Notes under the pieces: generated by a model
Databases searched by the model: none
Seen by the model: only the letters and a program-made list of their open reading frames with translations
Told to the model about the DNA's origin: nothing
Part shown: positions 41,210 to 50,453 of the stretch, piece after piece
Numbering within the stretch: the stretch's first letter is position 1
Layout of the letters: every line of letters begins with the position of its first letter
Assembly: GCF_017254835.1 (NCBI RefSeq)
Contig: NZ_JAFKCW010000004.1
Coordinates: 277,266-341,265 of the forward strand
DNA: 64,000 bases
From: Algoriphagus aestuariicola
GTDB lineage: Bacteria > Bacteroidota > Bacteroidia > Cytophagales > Cyclobacteriaceae
Direction of reading: 5' to 3'
Made by a program: the position numbers and the translations under genes

Positions 41210-43906
41210 TTATCTGAATTGCTGGCCAATGGTAAAGTGGAACTGAGGGCCGCTTCGCTCCAATTCCGGGAAAACCCGATCAAATCCATATCCCCAGTCG
41301 ACTCCAAGAAGTCCGAATGCCGGCATGAAGATCCTCGCGCCAAAGCCTGCGGACTTTTTCAGGTCATATGGATTGTAGTCTTTGTATGAACCCCAGTTGT
41401 TTCCAGCCTCGGCAAAACCCAACAGGAAGATGGTTGCGGATGGATTTGGAGAGACCAGAAATCGAACCTCTGTCACGAATTTGTTGTACACGACACCACC
41501 GTAGGGGTCTGGATTGGCTGTTCCCCGACTATCCTTTCCAGGGGTGATAGACTGGTTTTCGTAACCTCTCAGACCGATGATCTCCTGGCCGAGGGCAAAG
41601 TTGTTGAAGGTCATCCCGTCACCGCCCATTACAAAGCGCTCCAATGGAATAATTCCAATTTTGTTGCCGTAAGAGCCGAGGAAGCCCATGTGTGCACGCG
41701 CACTGGCCACAAACTTGGAGGATCCAAAGATTGGCGTGTAGAAAGAGGCGTCAAACATCCACTTGTGGTATTCCAGCCACTTGTATTTCTCCTGGTCAGG
41801 GGACTCATCGTTGATGTTTTTGTTCAAAGACGCATAGGGAGGAGTAAAAGCGGCGGACAACATGATGTTGGAGCCCATCCGTGGGAAGGTATTGTTGTCT
41901 ATGTTGGTTCTGGCGATGGTGGTATTCCAGGTGATACTTTTTGAAGTACCGGTTGGATAGCTCAGACCAAATGATGTACCGAATTCGTCGAACTCATAGT
42001 TTTGGAACTGCAGTGAGTTGCTGATGCTGAAGTTGTCATCCGGCCACGTCACACGCTTCGCGAGTCCCACCGTGACTCCAGTGATCTTAAAGTATCCAAG
42101 CTCGTTTCCAAAATTGGCTTGGTTGTAGAAATCAACTTGTCGCTGTACCGAGTGGTTAAAGGAGAAGCTCAGCGCATTGGGTTTTCTACCCCCAAACCAA
42201 GGCTCGGTAAGTGAGATGGAGTAGTTCTGAAAAGTCTTGCCGTTGGCTTGAACGCGCAGCGAGAGCTTCTGTCCATCGCCCACTGGAAGTGGATCCCACT
42301 TGCTGAAGTCCCCGATATTTCTCACGGAGAAGTTGTTGAATACCAAACCGACAGTACCTACAAAGCCATAGAATCCGCCCCAACCGCCGGAAAGTTCAAT
42401 CTGGTCATTAGGTCTTTCTTCCAGCTCGAAGGTGATGTCCACAGTTGCCGCTTCGAAATTTGGTCTAAGATCCGGATTGATTTTTTCAGGGTCAAAATAG
42501 CCCAAGGTGGAGAGCTCCCTGATCGTTCTGACCAGTAGCGCCCGATTAAACTTCTGTCCCGGTAGGATGCGTATCTCGCGCATGACCACGTGATCGGAAG
42601 TCCGCTCGTTTCCTTTGATACTTACACTGTTCACGGTCACTTGAGGGCCTTCGAAGATTCGCATCTCCAAGTCGATGGAGTCGCCGGAGACATTCACCTC
42701 CACCGGATCGATGGAGAAGAAGAGATATCCATCGTCTTGGTATAGAGAGCTGACGTCATCACCACGTTGTGGGTCATAGTTCAGACGCTTGTCCAGCTTT
42801 TCTTTGTCATAGACATCGCCTTTTTGGATTCCCAGTTTGGCGAGCAAGACCCCATCGGGGTGGATGTAGTTGCCCGAGAAAGTGATGTTGCGGTAGTAGT
42901 ATTTTCGGCCTTCGACTACATCGATGTCAATGTTGATCTTATCCTCGGAGAAGTTATAGACCGAATCGTTGAGGATCTTTGCGTCACGGAAACCCCGGCT
43001 GTTGTAGAAATTGATGACGGCGTCCTTGTCGTTTCGGTATTCTTTCGGGATGTATTTAGATCCGGCGAAAAAGTTGAGTTTGAAATTTTTGTTGATGTAA
43101 GTTTTGACCTCCTCGACAGAGGCCGTGTCGCTGTGCAAAATAGAGTTTTTGACACTGGCGGCATCGGCGTCTGCAATCCTGGAGTAGACATCCTTGAAGA
43201 TGGCCACCCGGGCGTGTTCTTTGGTTTTCTTCATCTTACCCTTCAGGGCGCGGTCACCGATTTCCTCATTGCCGTAAAATTGGATTTCGTTGATTTTGAC
43301 CTTGGAATTAATGTCAATGTCAAATCGGAGCTTGACGCTGTTTGGGAGCGTGGTATCCCGATCCTGGAAGACTTTGACCTCGGTATTCAGGTAGCCCTTG
43401 TCCAGGTAATACTTTTCGATGTTTCTTTTTGCGGTGTTCAGCACATCATCCCGCACCACTCTACCGCGGATGTTTACCTTGTCACGCAGCTCACCTTCCT
43501 GGGTTTTGTTGATTCCCGTGAATTCGACTCTGGAGAATCTTGGCCGCTCGGCAAGATCCAAAAGGAGATAGATGTCCTCGCCTTCGATCTTGGTGACGAG
43601 GATCTTCACATCGCCGATGATGCCTTGGCCCCAGAGTTTTTTGAGGGCATTGGAGATGGCATCTCCCGGCACATCGATCCGGTCATCGACCTTGAGGCCA
43701 GAGAGGGATATGATGGCGATTTCGTCCAGGGTGGTCAATCCCACCGCCTTGATTTCGGCAATTCTGAATTTCTGGGGTTTGGAATAGTTCAACTCCAGAA
43801 TGTTGATAGGTTTTGTTGACGCATAGCGGCTCTGTCCCAATCGTATTTGGGAGTATGCCGAAGCAGACCATATCAAACAAAACAGAATTAATAAACTTCT
43901 TTTCAT
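41210..43906 (-). CDS. bamA: Outer-membrane protein assembly factor BamA
   Basis: BamA inserts beta-barrel proteins into the outer membrane. The ATG at 43906 (MKRSLLILFCLIWSASAYSQ) gives a proper signal peptide; a longer frame to 43948 does not. The 898-residue protein has five POTRA-type repeats (about 55-430, for example FRIAEIKAVGLTTLDEI and KINEIQFYGNEEIGDRAL). A 16-strand barrel follows with the insertion loop motif near LGQEIIGLRGYENQ. It ends in aromatic FHFTIGQQFR, a good C-terminal signal. It lies between uppS and two skp genes. Confidence 0.96.
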   Translation of the reverse strand: MKRSLLILFCLIWSASAYSQIRLGQSRYASTKPINILELNYSKPQKFRIAEIKAVGLTTLDEIAIISLSGLKVDDRIDVPGDAISNALKKLWGQGIIGDVKILVTKIEGEDIYLLLDLAERPRFSRVEFTGINKTQEGELRDKVNIRGRVVRDDVLNTAKRNIEKYYLDKGYLNTEVKVFQDRDTTLPNSVKLRFDIDINSKVKINEIQFYGNEEIGDRALKGKMKKTKEHARVAIFKDVYSRIADADAASVKNSILHSDTASVEEVKTYINKNFKLNFFAGSKYIPKEYRNDKDAVINFYNSRGFRDAKILNDSVYNFSEDKINIDIDVVEGRKYYYRNITFSGNYIHPDGVLLAKLGIQKGDVYDKEKLDKRLNYDPQRGDDVSSLYQDDGYLFFSIDPVEVNVSGDSIDLEMRIFEGPQVTVNSVSIKGNERTSDHVVMREIRILPGQKFNRALLVRTIRELSTLGYFDPEKINPDLRPNFEAATVDITFELEERPNDQIELSGGWGGFYGFVGTVGLVFNNFSVRNIGDFSKWDPLPVGDGQKLSLRVQANGKTFQNYSISLTEPWFGGRKPNALSFSFNHSVQRQVDFYNQANFGNELGYFKITGVTVGLAKRVTWPDDNFSISNSLQFQNYEFDEFGTSFGLSYPTGTSKSITWNTTIARTNIDNNTFPRMGSNIMLSAAFTPPYASLNKNINDESPDQEKYKWLEYHKWMFDASFYTPIFGSSKFVASARAHMGFLGSYGNKIGIIPLERFVMGGDGMTFNNFALGQEIIGLRGYENQSITPGKDSRGTANPDPYGGVVYNKFVTEVRFLVSPNPSATIFLLGFAEAGNNWGSYKDYNPYDLKKSAGFGARIFMPAFGLLGVDWGYGFDRVFPELERSGPQFHFTIGQQFR

Positions 43907-44007
43907 AAGATTATAATTTGGCCTGAGAGGCCATATGGAATCTCGCATGGCTAGTCTTCATGAGTGTGTATCACGAGGCTAGCGTCTAGCTCGACTTCAT
44001 GCATTAC

Positions 44008-44745
44008 TTAAGATTTAACTTGCTCGCCGGTCTTGCCGAACCTTCTTTCTCGCTTTTGATAGTCCTCTATTGCGGCATGAAGGTGTTCCATTCTGAAATC
44101 TGGCCATAGCACCGGCGTAAAGTACAACTCGGTGTAGGCTAGCTGCCAGAGTAGAAAATTGCTGATCCGATGCTCCCCACTGGTGCGAATCATCAGCTCT
44201 GGGTCGGGTATGCCGGCCGTATCCAGATGATCAGCGATGGTCTGCTGGGTGATTTCCTCGGGTTTCAGTTTTCCCTCAGAGATTTTTTGAGCAATGCGTT
44301 TGGTAGCTTTGGTGAGTTCCCACTGTCCGCTGTAGCTGAGTGCCAGCACTACAGTCAGGCCGGTATTGTTTTCTGTCTGTTTTCTCGCTTCCTCCAGTTT
44401 CTCGTTTGCCGATCGGGGAAGGCTTTCCGTATCGCCTATGGAGATAAGGCGGATGTTGTTTTTCATCATCAGCGAAATCTCGTCGATGATGGTCTTAACC
44501 AAAAGCTCCATGAGCGCCTTTACCTCGTCCTGCGGGCGGGACCAGTTTTCCGTGGAAAATGAAAATAGGGTCAGGTATTTCACTCCCAGATCGTCCGCCC
44601 CTTCGATGGCATCTTTGACCGCTTGGATCGCATGTCTGTGTCCGAAGATTCTCATGGCTCCCTTTTTCTTGGCCCATCGGCCGTTGCCGTCCATGATTAT
44701 CGCGATATGTCTAGGGATTTTGGTTAGGTCAAGTTTTTCCTTCAT
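44008..44745 (-). CDS. uppS: Isoprenyl transferase (undecaprenyl diphosphate synthase)
   Basis: The enzyme condenses isopentenyl diphosphate onto farnesyl diphosphate to make the C55 lipid carrier for wall synthesis. The 245-residue cis-prenyltransferase has IAIIMDGNGRWAKKKG, with the catalytic Asp19, then LTLFSFSTENWSRP and the C-terminal LMIRTSGEHRISNFLLWQ and TPVLWPDF. All family blocks are present. It precedes bamA with a 101-nt spacer, as in other Bacteroidota. Confidence 0.97.
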   Translation of the reverse strand: MKEKLDLTKIPRHIAIIMDGNGRWAKKKGAMRIFGHRHAIQAVKDAIEGADDLGVKYLTLFSFSTENWSRPQDEVKALMELLVKTIIDEISLMMKNNIRLISIGDTESLPRSANEKLEEARKQTENNTGLTVVLALSYSGQWELTKATKRIAQKISEGKLKPEEITQQTIADHLDTAGIPDPELMIRTSGEHRISNFLLWQLAYTELYFTPVLWPDFRMEHLHAAIEDYQKRERRFGKTGEQVKS

Positions 44746-44826
44746 TCCAATGGATTGGGTACCTAATTTTTTGGAGGTACAAAAATGCTATTTCTTTTCC
44801 AATTTTCAGGCCTAGCATTCAATTTA

Positions 44827-45588
44827 TTAATAGGCGAAACACTTCACATTGTCTAAGGCATAGCTGATTGTAACCCCCATGAAGTAATACCAATCCTTGG
44901 TGTAGGGATTTCCAAAATTGATGCCGTAAGGGGGGATTTGTCCAGTGTTCGGATCGGGGGGAGGAGCTGTTCTGGGAATGGCTGGAAGGCTGCTATCAAT
45001 TTTATCCAGGTAGTCTGTCATCGTAGGGCGGAAGCCGAGTTCCGCAGCTAAAGTCCATCGTTTGTTCAGCCGGTATTTTACTCCACCGCCAAAGGGGATC
45101 ACTAGGGAGTTGTCGTCGTATCTTTCGGAATTCAGGTATCCATAGGTGTTACCTTTCATGATAAAATACGAATACCCAAGGCCAAAGAAGGCATACGGAG
45201 ACCAGCGAAACTCGGAATTGCTTCTGAGGAAGTCCAGAAAGTTGAATTCCATCACTGCGCTGCCCTCTATCACGCCACCTCTAAATCTCCCGTCCCTGAC
45301 ACGGGCTGCGGGATCCAATGGTCGCAGGCTGTCCTCAGCCTGCAGGACGGAGGAGCTGATGGCTACTCTTAAGCTCCACACATTGTCAAAATTTCTCTTG
45401 CCAAACAACGTGCCTTGAAGTCCAATCTGACGGGGGTCAACTTTTCGGATAATGTCCCCAGTATATGTTCCTACACCGAGCCCACCACCTATCTCGTATT
45501 TCTGGGCCTTGGCCGGGACCAAATGCCCGGTCAAAACGAGGATAAAAACGAGTAAGTGTCTGATAATCTTAAAATTGACCTTTTTCAA
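44827..45588 (-). CDS. DUF6089-family outer-membrane beta-barrel protein
   Basis: The 253-residue protein starts at TTG (45588), giving a basic, hydrophobic signal peptide cleaved near VPAKAQ. The mature sequence YEIGGGLGVGTYTGDI, then WSLRVAISSSVLQAEDS and LGYSYFIMKG, matches the small DUF6089 barrels encoded upstream of uppS-bamA across this phylum. Near the C-terminus KDWYYFMGVTISYALDNVKC forms the last strands. The position suggests a role in envelope assembly, but none is established to my knowledge. Confidence 0.88.
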   Translation of the reverse strand: MKKVNFKIIRHLLVFILVLTGHLVPAKAQKYEIGGGLGVGTYTGDIIRKVDPRQIGLQGTLFGKRNFDNVWSLRVAISSSVLQAEDSLRPLDPAARVRDGRFRGGVIEGSAVMEFNFLDFLRSNSEFRWSPYAFFGLGYSYFIMKGNTYGYLNSERYDDNSLVIPFGGGVKYRLNKRWTLAAELGFRPTMTDYLDKIDSSLPAIPRTAPPPDPNTGQIPPYGINFGNPYTKDWYYFMGVTISYALDNVKCFAY

Positions 45589-45643
45589 GACGGTGCAAGT
45601 TATGAAGTACCCAACGTTTAAAAAACGCTGCTTGGTATTTAAC

Positions 45644-45663
45644 GGGTTAATTAATGTTAACCC
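45644..45663 (-). terminator. Weak hairpin after nadK
   Basis: GGGTTAA (45644-45650) and TTAACCC (45657-45663) form a 7-bp stem 16 nt beyond the nadK stop. There is no good T-run on the minus strand, so confidence is low. Confidence 0.3.
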
Positions 45664-45678
45664 CTAATTGTGCTCTTT

Positions 45679-46554
45679 TTAGTTTCTCATGTCAAAGCCC
45701 CAATTGAGCTTCTGTCGCAGGGTATCAAAGAAATGAAAGTGAGGCAATTTGACCAATTTTGCCGAAAACAGCTCTTTTTTTACACTGAGTTTTACTTCCG
45801 AGGAGATGGAAGTGGAGCGAGAGTCCAGTGAGATCAGAAACTTTTCACTTCTTCCCTCAATTTCGAAACTGATCTCAGAATCGTCCGACACGATGATGGG
45901 GCGCACGTTCAGGTTGTGTGGGCTCACTGGAGTGATCACAAAACTCTTGGTCGTCGGAGTAATCAGAGGTCCTCCGCAGCTCAGGGAGTAGCCAGTGGAG
46001 CCTGTGGGCGTGGAGACGATCAGTCCATCGGCCCAGTAGGAGTTCAGGTATTTGCCGTCTATGTAGGTATGTACCGTGATCATAGAGGAGGTATCCCGCT
46101 TGTGTATCGTAAATTCGTTGAGGGCAAAATTTATCCCGTTGAAAAGCCTCCGACTGCAGTCTAGGGAGATGAGCGACCTGGATTCAATCTGGAAATTGCC
46201 ACCGGCTAGGTTGCTGATCACCTCGCCTATCTGGTTGGTAGCGGCCGTGGCCAGAAATCCCAGCCTACCGGTATTTAGGCCGAGAACGGGGATTTCCAGA
46301 CGTCCAATCAGGCACACTGCGTCCAGCAGGGTACCATCCCCACCGATGGTGATCATAAAGTCCGCGGAAGCCAAATCTTCCTCGCTTTCAATCAACCAAT
46401 AGGTCAGGTGCTTGTTGCCCAGCATCTTTAATGCCCGATCCATGGGTTCGGTTACGAGGATTTCTATCTGGTGGGCTTGGAGTTCCTGAAAGAGTCGTTC
46501 GATGTGAAAAGTATATTCGGCTTTGAATGAGATGCCGTGCAAGGCTATTTTCAT
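45679..46554 (-). CDS. nadK: NAD kinase
   Basis: NAD kinase makes NADP from NAD and ATP. The 291-residue protein has the nucleotide motif GGDGTLLDAV (Gly71-Val80), LGLNTGRLGFLA, the NE motif in LNEFTIHKRD, and DGLIVSTPTGSTGYSLSCGGP. These are all diagnostic. It lies upstream of DUF6089-uppS-bamA and downstream of the CBS gene, with spacers of about 90 nt on both sides. Confidence 0.97.
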   Translation of the reverse strand: MKIALHGISFKAEYTFHIERLFQELQAHQIEILVTEPMDRALKMLGNKHLTYWLIESEEDLASADFMITIGGDGTLLDAVCLIGRLEIPVLGLNTGRLGFLATAATNQIGEVISNLAGGNFQIESRSLISLDCSRRLFNGINFALNEFTIHKRDTSSMITVHTYIDGKYLNSYWADGLIVSTPTGSTGYSLSCGGPLITPTTKSFVITPVSPHNLNVRPIIVSDDSEISFEIEGRSEKFLISLDSRSTSISSEVKLSVKKELFSAKLVKLPHFHFFDTLRQKLNWGFDMRN

Positions 46555-46643
46555 GTGATTGATATTGTTTTTTAGCGGTCACATGGAATGCCGTACGTGA
46601 TAGTTGATGGTGTGGTTAGCTGGTTTGATGGGCATTTCATGCC

Positions 46644-47309
46644 TTAAATATCTAAAAATCTCAGCAAGTTACCGATTCGGTCTTCTTCGCTGCTGATGCC
46701 GGTCTCTTCCTGATAGTGGTCAATCACCCGATAGCCAAAGCGCTCTAAGGTTGCTTTGACGTGCCGCAATTCCGGTTTGTCTAGCTTTAGCGTGAGCTTG
46801 ATCTTGTCGCTGTCCAGAGGATCGTTTGTGATAAATGAGCTGAGGATTTTGGTGTTTTCGGACTCTACAAGTCTTGATATTTCGGACAGTAGGTAGTCCG
46901 TCATGTTCATGGAAAGAATCAGGACGCTCCCCTGGGATTTGATCGAAAGACTGTCTGCAAAAGCTGCGATTGCATCCTCCATGGAAATTACACCCAGGTA
47001 GCTGTTTTCCCTGTCCAGGACCGCCACGAGGTTGGACTGGTTTTCGGAGGCCACACGCAGCACATCATAGATATGCTTGTCGGAGTAGACCCAGCAAGCG
47101 CCCGCTTCGAGCTCTATCGTGCCGACCAATTGTTCGGGATCGTTGAGTTCAAAAATCACCTCATCCCCTATGAATCCCAGGAACCTTCCTTGGTCCGCCA
47201 CGGGCAGGGAATCGGTTCGTATCTCCTCCATCCAAGCCAATGCCATCCCCGCTCTGTCGGAGAGTTTGAGGGGCGGAATCAGACTATTGATGAACTCGTA
47301 GGCTTGCAT
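46644..47309 (-). CDS. CBS-domain protein with C-terminal ACT-like region
   Basis: The 221-residue cytoplasmic protein starts with a CBS pair (about 1-135): LIPPLKLSDRAGMALAWMEE, DSLPVADQGRFLGFIG, and SNLVAVLDRENSYLGVIS followed by MEDAI. CBS pairs often bind adenine nucleotides. The rest (about 140-221, SVLILSMNMTDYLLSEISRLVE) has the alternating pattern of an ACT-like regulatory fold. It may sense nucleotides or amino acids. It precedes nadK on the same strand, a neighbourhood that fits but does not prove a nucleotide link. Confidence 0.85.
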   Translation of the reverse strand: MQAYEFINSLIPPLKLSDRAGMALAWMEEIRTDSLPVADQGRFLGFIGDEVIFELNDPEQLVGTIELEAGACWVYSDKHIYDVLRVASENQSNLVAVLDRENSYLGVISMEDAIAAFADSLSIKSQGSVLILSMNMTDYLLSEISRLVESENTKILSSFITNDPLDSDKIKLTLKLDKPELRHVKATLERFGYRVIDHYQEETGISSEEDRIGNLLRFLDI

Positions 47310-47390
47310 GGATGGAATTTAGGAAATGAATTTAGAACTCAAAACGCTTTTCATCCTATTCTTGTTCCTTTTCGTCCCTTTTTCCGATGG

Positions 47391-48590
47391 CTAGATCCCC
47401 AGATAATTGGCCACTATACCTAGAGCGATGCCTGCGAGGATGATCATCGGCGAGGAGATTTTGCTGAACTGCAAGACCGAGTAAGTGCCAAGGATGAAAA
47501 AGATATGAAGGGCATTGGCTTCCAGCGGTTCGAAAAGCAGGTAGGCTGCCGCGATCAACATTCCGCAGGAAACCGCATTGATGCCCTCGAGTGCAGCCCG
47601 CACAGGTCTGTACAGCTTGAGCTGATCCCAAAATCGGATCACAAAGAATATGAGGAAAATCCCCGGCAGAAATATTCCCGCTGCAGAAATCAAGCCTCCG
47701 AGCAAAAATCCGGTCAGCCCAAACTCCCGCATTGAAAGCGCACCGACGTAGGAAGAAATGGAAAATGTAGGGCCTGGAATGCCTTGGGAAATCGCGTAGC
47801 CGGTCAAAAATTCCTCTGAGCTCAGGAAATGCTTGAAGTCCACAAACTCCGTGTAAAGGTAGGGGACCAGTACCTGGCCGCCTCCGAAGATCAAGCTGCC
47901 GTTTCGGTAAAAGTTCTCAAAAAGCAGGATAGGCTGGTAGTTGGTGATGGCACCGGCGATTGCTGCCAAAAGCAACACGCCTCCCCATAGGTAGAAATTC
48001 GCCCACTTGATTTCAAGCGTTTTGTCCTCTTCCGCCTTGGGTTGGTTTTTGTACTTGATCGAGGTGCTCAATCCTCCCAGTACCAGCATCACCGGAAATA
48101 TATAGGGAGAACTATAAAAAAAGGATACAAAAGCAGAGATCAACATCAGGATCATAGCTTCGGTACTTTTGACCATTTTGGAGATGGTTTTCTGGGCGGC
48201 AAAAATGATAAAGCCAATAGCCATGGGCTGGATAAATCTCGCAAAGCCCAGGGCACCTGGGGTGTTTTCCTGCAAAAACTGGATCAAGACCGCCGTTGCT
48301 GTCATGATCAGTGTGGCAGGAAGTATCCAGACAAAAAGCGCCAAGTACGCCAAGTTTGGCCCGCCAACCCGGAAACCAATTGCGGAAATCAATTGGGTAG
48401 AGGATGGACCAGGAAGGATGTTGCAGAGTGCATTGAGCTCCCAGAGCTCGTCCTCGGTGATATAGGCCCTGTTTTTTACCATCCGCTCCAGCAGCATCGC
48501 CAAAAAAGCCTGCGGCCCGCCAAAGGCAGTGACAGAAAGTGCCAGGACATCTTTTAGAAACACATAGTATCGGACTTTGCGGACCGACAT
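47391..48590 (-). CDS. chrA: Chromate transporter (CHR family)
   Basis: This inner-membrane protein of 399 residues contains two homologous halves with about 12 hydrophobic helices. The first half has SVTAFGGPQAFLAMLLERM and LCNILPGPSSTQLISAIGF. The second has SLIFGGGQVLVPYLYTE and SQGIPGPTFSISSYVG. These are the CHR family signatures repeated in each half. Members export chromate, though many are untested. It begins 1 nt after the stop of the 2OG-Fe(II) oxygenase gene, so the two are co-transcribed. Confidence 0.93.
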   Translation of the reverse strand: MSVRKVRYYVFLKDVLALSVTAFGGPQAFLAMLLERMVKNRAYITEDELWELNALCNILPGPSSTQLISAIGFRVGGPNLAYLALFVWILPATLIMTATAVLIQFLQENTPGALGFARFIQPMAIGFIIFAAQKTISKMVKSTEAMILMLISAFVSFFYSSPYIFPVMLVLGGLSTSIKYKNQPKAEEDKTLEIKWANFYLWGGVLLLAAIAGAITNYQPILLFENFYRNGSLIFGGGQVLVPYLYTEFVDFKHFLSSEEFLTGYAISQGIPGPTFSISSYVGALSMREFGLTGFLLGGLISAAGIFLPGIFLIFFVIRFWDQLKLYRPVRAALEGINAVSCGMLIAAAYLLFEPLEANALHIFFILGTYSVLQFSKISSPMIILAGIALGIVANYLGI

Positions 48591-48591
48591 C

Positions 48592-49569
48592 TTATTTCTT
48601 CAATCCTAATTCACGAAGTCTTTCATCCAGAAATTCCCCAGCTGTAGCATCAGCAAACTGCTTGGGATGCTCTTCGTCGACACAGCTTGCCAGACAGGTG
48701 AGGTCCATTTCGGACCTAGGGTGCATGAAAAACGGAATGGAATATCTGCTGGTATTCATCAACTCCCTGGGAGGATTTACCACCCGATGGATGGTTGACT
48801 TCAGTTTTTTGTTGGTGAGGCGCTCGAGCATGTCGCCGACGTTTACGACCAACTGATCTGGGAGCGCCGTAATCGGAATCCACTTACCGTCTTTTCTTAG
48901 CACCTGCAAACCATCCGCGCTGGCTCCCATGAGGAGCGTGATCAGGTTGATATCGCCATGCTCGGCAGCCCGAACAGCATCAGCCGGGACTTCGTCTGGA
49001 TTTTCGATCGGGAAGTAGTGGATCTGCCGGAGGATGGAATTGCCGTAGGCTACCTTGTCCTCAAAATAATCCTCTGGGAGATCCAGATTGATCGCAATGG
49101 CGCGGAGCATGGCTTTGCCGGCATTTTCAAGAGTTTGATAGGCCTCGATGGCGTCATTTTGAAATTCCTTGATCTCCGTTGGCCATAGGTTTTCGGGATA
49201 TTCTCCTTTGACGCTATCTGAGTCGGGGATCAGATCCAATTCTTGACCGACATGATAAAACTCTTTCAGGTCTCCCGTATTGCGGCCTTTTGCGTGTTCC
49301 TTGCCTTTGCCGGTGTAGCCACGCTGATAGCCGATTTCGGGTTTTTCGTATTTCTTTTTTATCTCGTCGGGTAGCGCAAAAAATGATTTGATAGAGTGGT
49401 AGAGCCTGTCTTGGAGCTCTTTGGACAGTCCATGGTTTTTGATTGCCACAAATCCGATATTCTCATAGGCTTCCCCCAGCTTTTTGACAAAAGCCGCTTT
49501 TTGGGCGGGAGTGCCGGAGGTGAAGTCCGCCAAATCCAGGCTTGGGATTTCATCAAAGAGGATGTCCAT
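48592..49569 (-). CDS. 2-oxoglutarate/Fe(II)-dependent oxygenase, isopenicillin-N-synthase type
   Basis: The ATG at 49569 (MDILFDEIPSLDLADF) gives 325 residues; a TTG 14 codons upstream is less likely. The DIOX_N part (about 5-120) has FVAIKNHGLS. The jelly-roll core has the iron facial triad His204, Asp206 (EHGDINLITLL) and His261 (STIHRVVNP), and Arg275 in SRYSIPFF for 2-oxoglutarate. The full set suggests an active hydroxylase or desaturase. The substrate is unknown. It is directly followed by chrA. Confidence 0.93.
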   Translation of the reverse strand: MDILFDEIPSLDLADFTSGTPAQKAAFVKKLGEAYENIGFVAIKNHGLSKELQDRLYHSIKSFFALPDEIKKKYEKPEIGYQRGYTGKGKEHAKGRNTGDLKEFYHVGQELDLIPDSDSVKGEYPENLWPTEIKEFQNDAIEAYQTLENAGKAMLRAIAINLDLPEDYFEDKVAYGNSILRQIHYFPIENPDEVPADAVRAAEHGDINLITLLMGASADGLQVLRKDGKWIPITALPDQLVVNVGDMLERLTNKKLKSTIHRVVNPPRELMNTSRYSIPFFMHPRSEMDLTCLASCVDEEHPKQFADATAGEFLDERLRELGLKK

Positions 49570-49646
49570 TTCTATTGTTGTTAGTTGTGCTGTACCGATA
49601 TATTTCTTCAAAAATAAATATCTTTAGACTCAATCTGGGTCGCCAA

Positions 49647-50417
49647 ATGAAGAAATTCCTCCTTTTACCGATTTTGTTTTGTCTGCTGTTGATCGGCTGT
49701 TCGGAAGACAGACGAAAGATAAATGAGTCAGTAGTAGATGGATTGTCGGATTCGGTTACTTTGGATTTGGAGATGCCCAAAGTTTCTTTTTACCAATACG
49801 GGGATTCGGCTGCCTATCCTGATGCGATTCTGGAACTGCATACGCCCTTGGGAAATCAGGTCTTTCGGCCGGGTAAGGTCCCCTTCGAATTCAACAGCAA
49901 AAATTTTCCATTTGGCGATATTACTGGAGATAAGCCAAGGCTTCACCTCATCCTGAACGGGGGAGATCCGGTTGGCTATTATTCTCCTATCTTCCAAAGG
50001 GAGCTCACCGAGGGTACTTACAGGGTGGTGGGCTTTCTCGTCGATGATGAAGGCCATGCGCTGAAAAGTTTCGGCAACTATGTGGACCGGGATTTTATAG
50101 TCGGAGACTCACGGCCCTTTCCCTATTCTGCGGAGCCCTATTTGGCTCTCAACCTACCGAGAAACTCCCAGACGATAGCAGTCGGTGAGGAGCTGGTGGT
50201 GGATTTTTTGTTATTGGGTGGAGACATGAAGCTTGACGGCCTGAAAGTCCAGATCAAAGTAAACGACTACACCTACGAGATAGATCACATGGCTCCGGTG
50301 CGCGTCACCAACCTTCCAAAAGGCGACTATCAGGTAAATGTGAGGCTGATGGGGACGAATGGAAAAGAGCTGGAAGGTCCATTCTCCGCCGTCACCAAAG
50401 CCGTGTATGTTCGATAA
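49647..50417 (+). CDS. Lipoprotein with two Ig-like repeats, unknown function
   Basis: The ATG at 49647 (MKKFLLLPILFCLLLIGC) gives a lipobox with Cys18; a longer frame from 49542 lacks a start of this quality. The 256-residue protein appears to contain two homologous beta-sandwich units (about 45-145 and 150-256). Both share a strand, a Gly/Asp turn, a GTYRVVGFLVDDEGH or GDYQVNVRLMGTNGK segment, and a final V-rich strand. This suggests a binding role outside the inner membrane. I do not recognise a family. It diverges from the 2OG oxygenase gene, 77 nt away. Confidence 0.8.
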   Translation: MKKFLLLPILFCLLLIGCSEDRRKINESVVDGLSDSVTLDLEMPKVSFYQYGDSAAYPDAILELHTPLGNQVFRPGKVPFEFNSKNFPFGDITGDKPRLHLILNGGDPVGYYSPIFQRELTEGTYRVVGFLVDDEGHALKSFGNYVDRDFIVGDSRPFPYSAEPYLALNLPRNSQTIAVGEELVVDFLLLGGDMKLDGLKVQIKVNDYTYEIDHMAPVRVTNLPKGDYQVNVRLMGTNGKELEGPFSAVTKAVYVR

Positions 50418-50422
50418 GTCCT

Positions 50423-50430
50423 TATCTTTG
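50423..50430 (+). promoter_or_regulatory. Candidate -7 element of serS
   Basis: TATCTTTG fits the Bacteroidota -7 consensus and lies 24 nt upstream of the serS ATG. No clear -33 TTTG is found at the expected distance. Confidence 0.45.
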
Positions 50431-50453
50431 GGCTCCCAAATCAAGATTTCTCC

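Noticed and set aside
42767-43819. 350-residue plus-strand frame opposite bamA
   Set aside because: It is antisense to the POTRA region of bamA; its Asp/Val-rich sequence mirrors the codons of the real gene.
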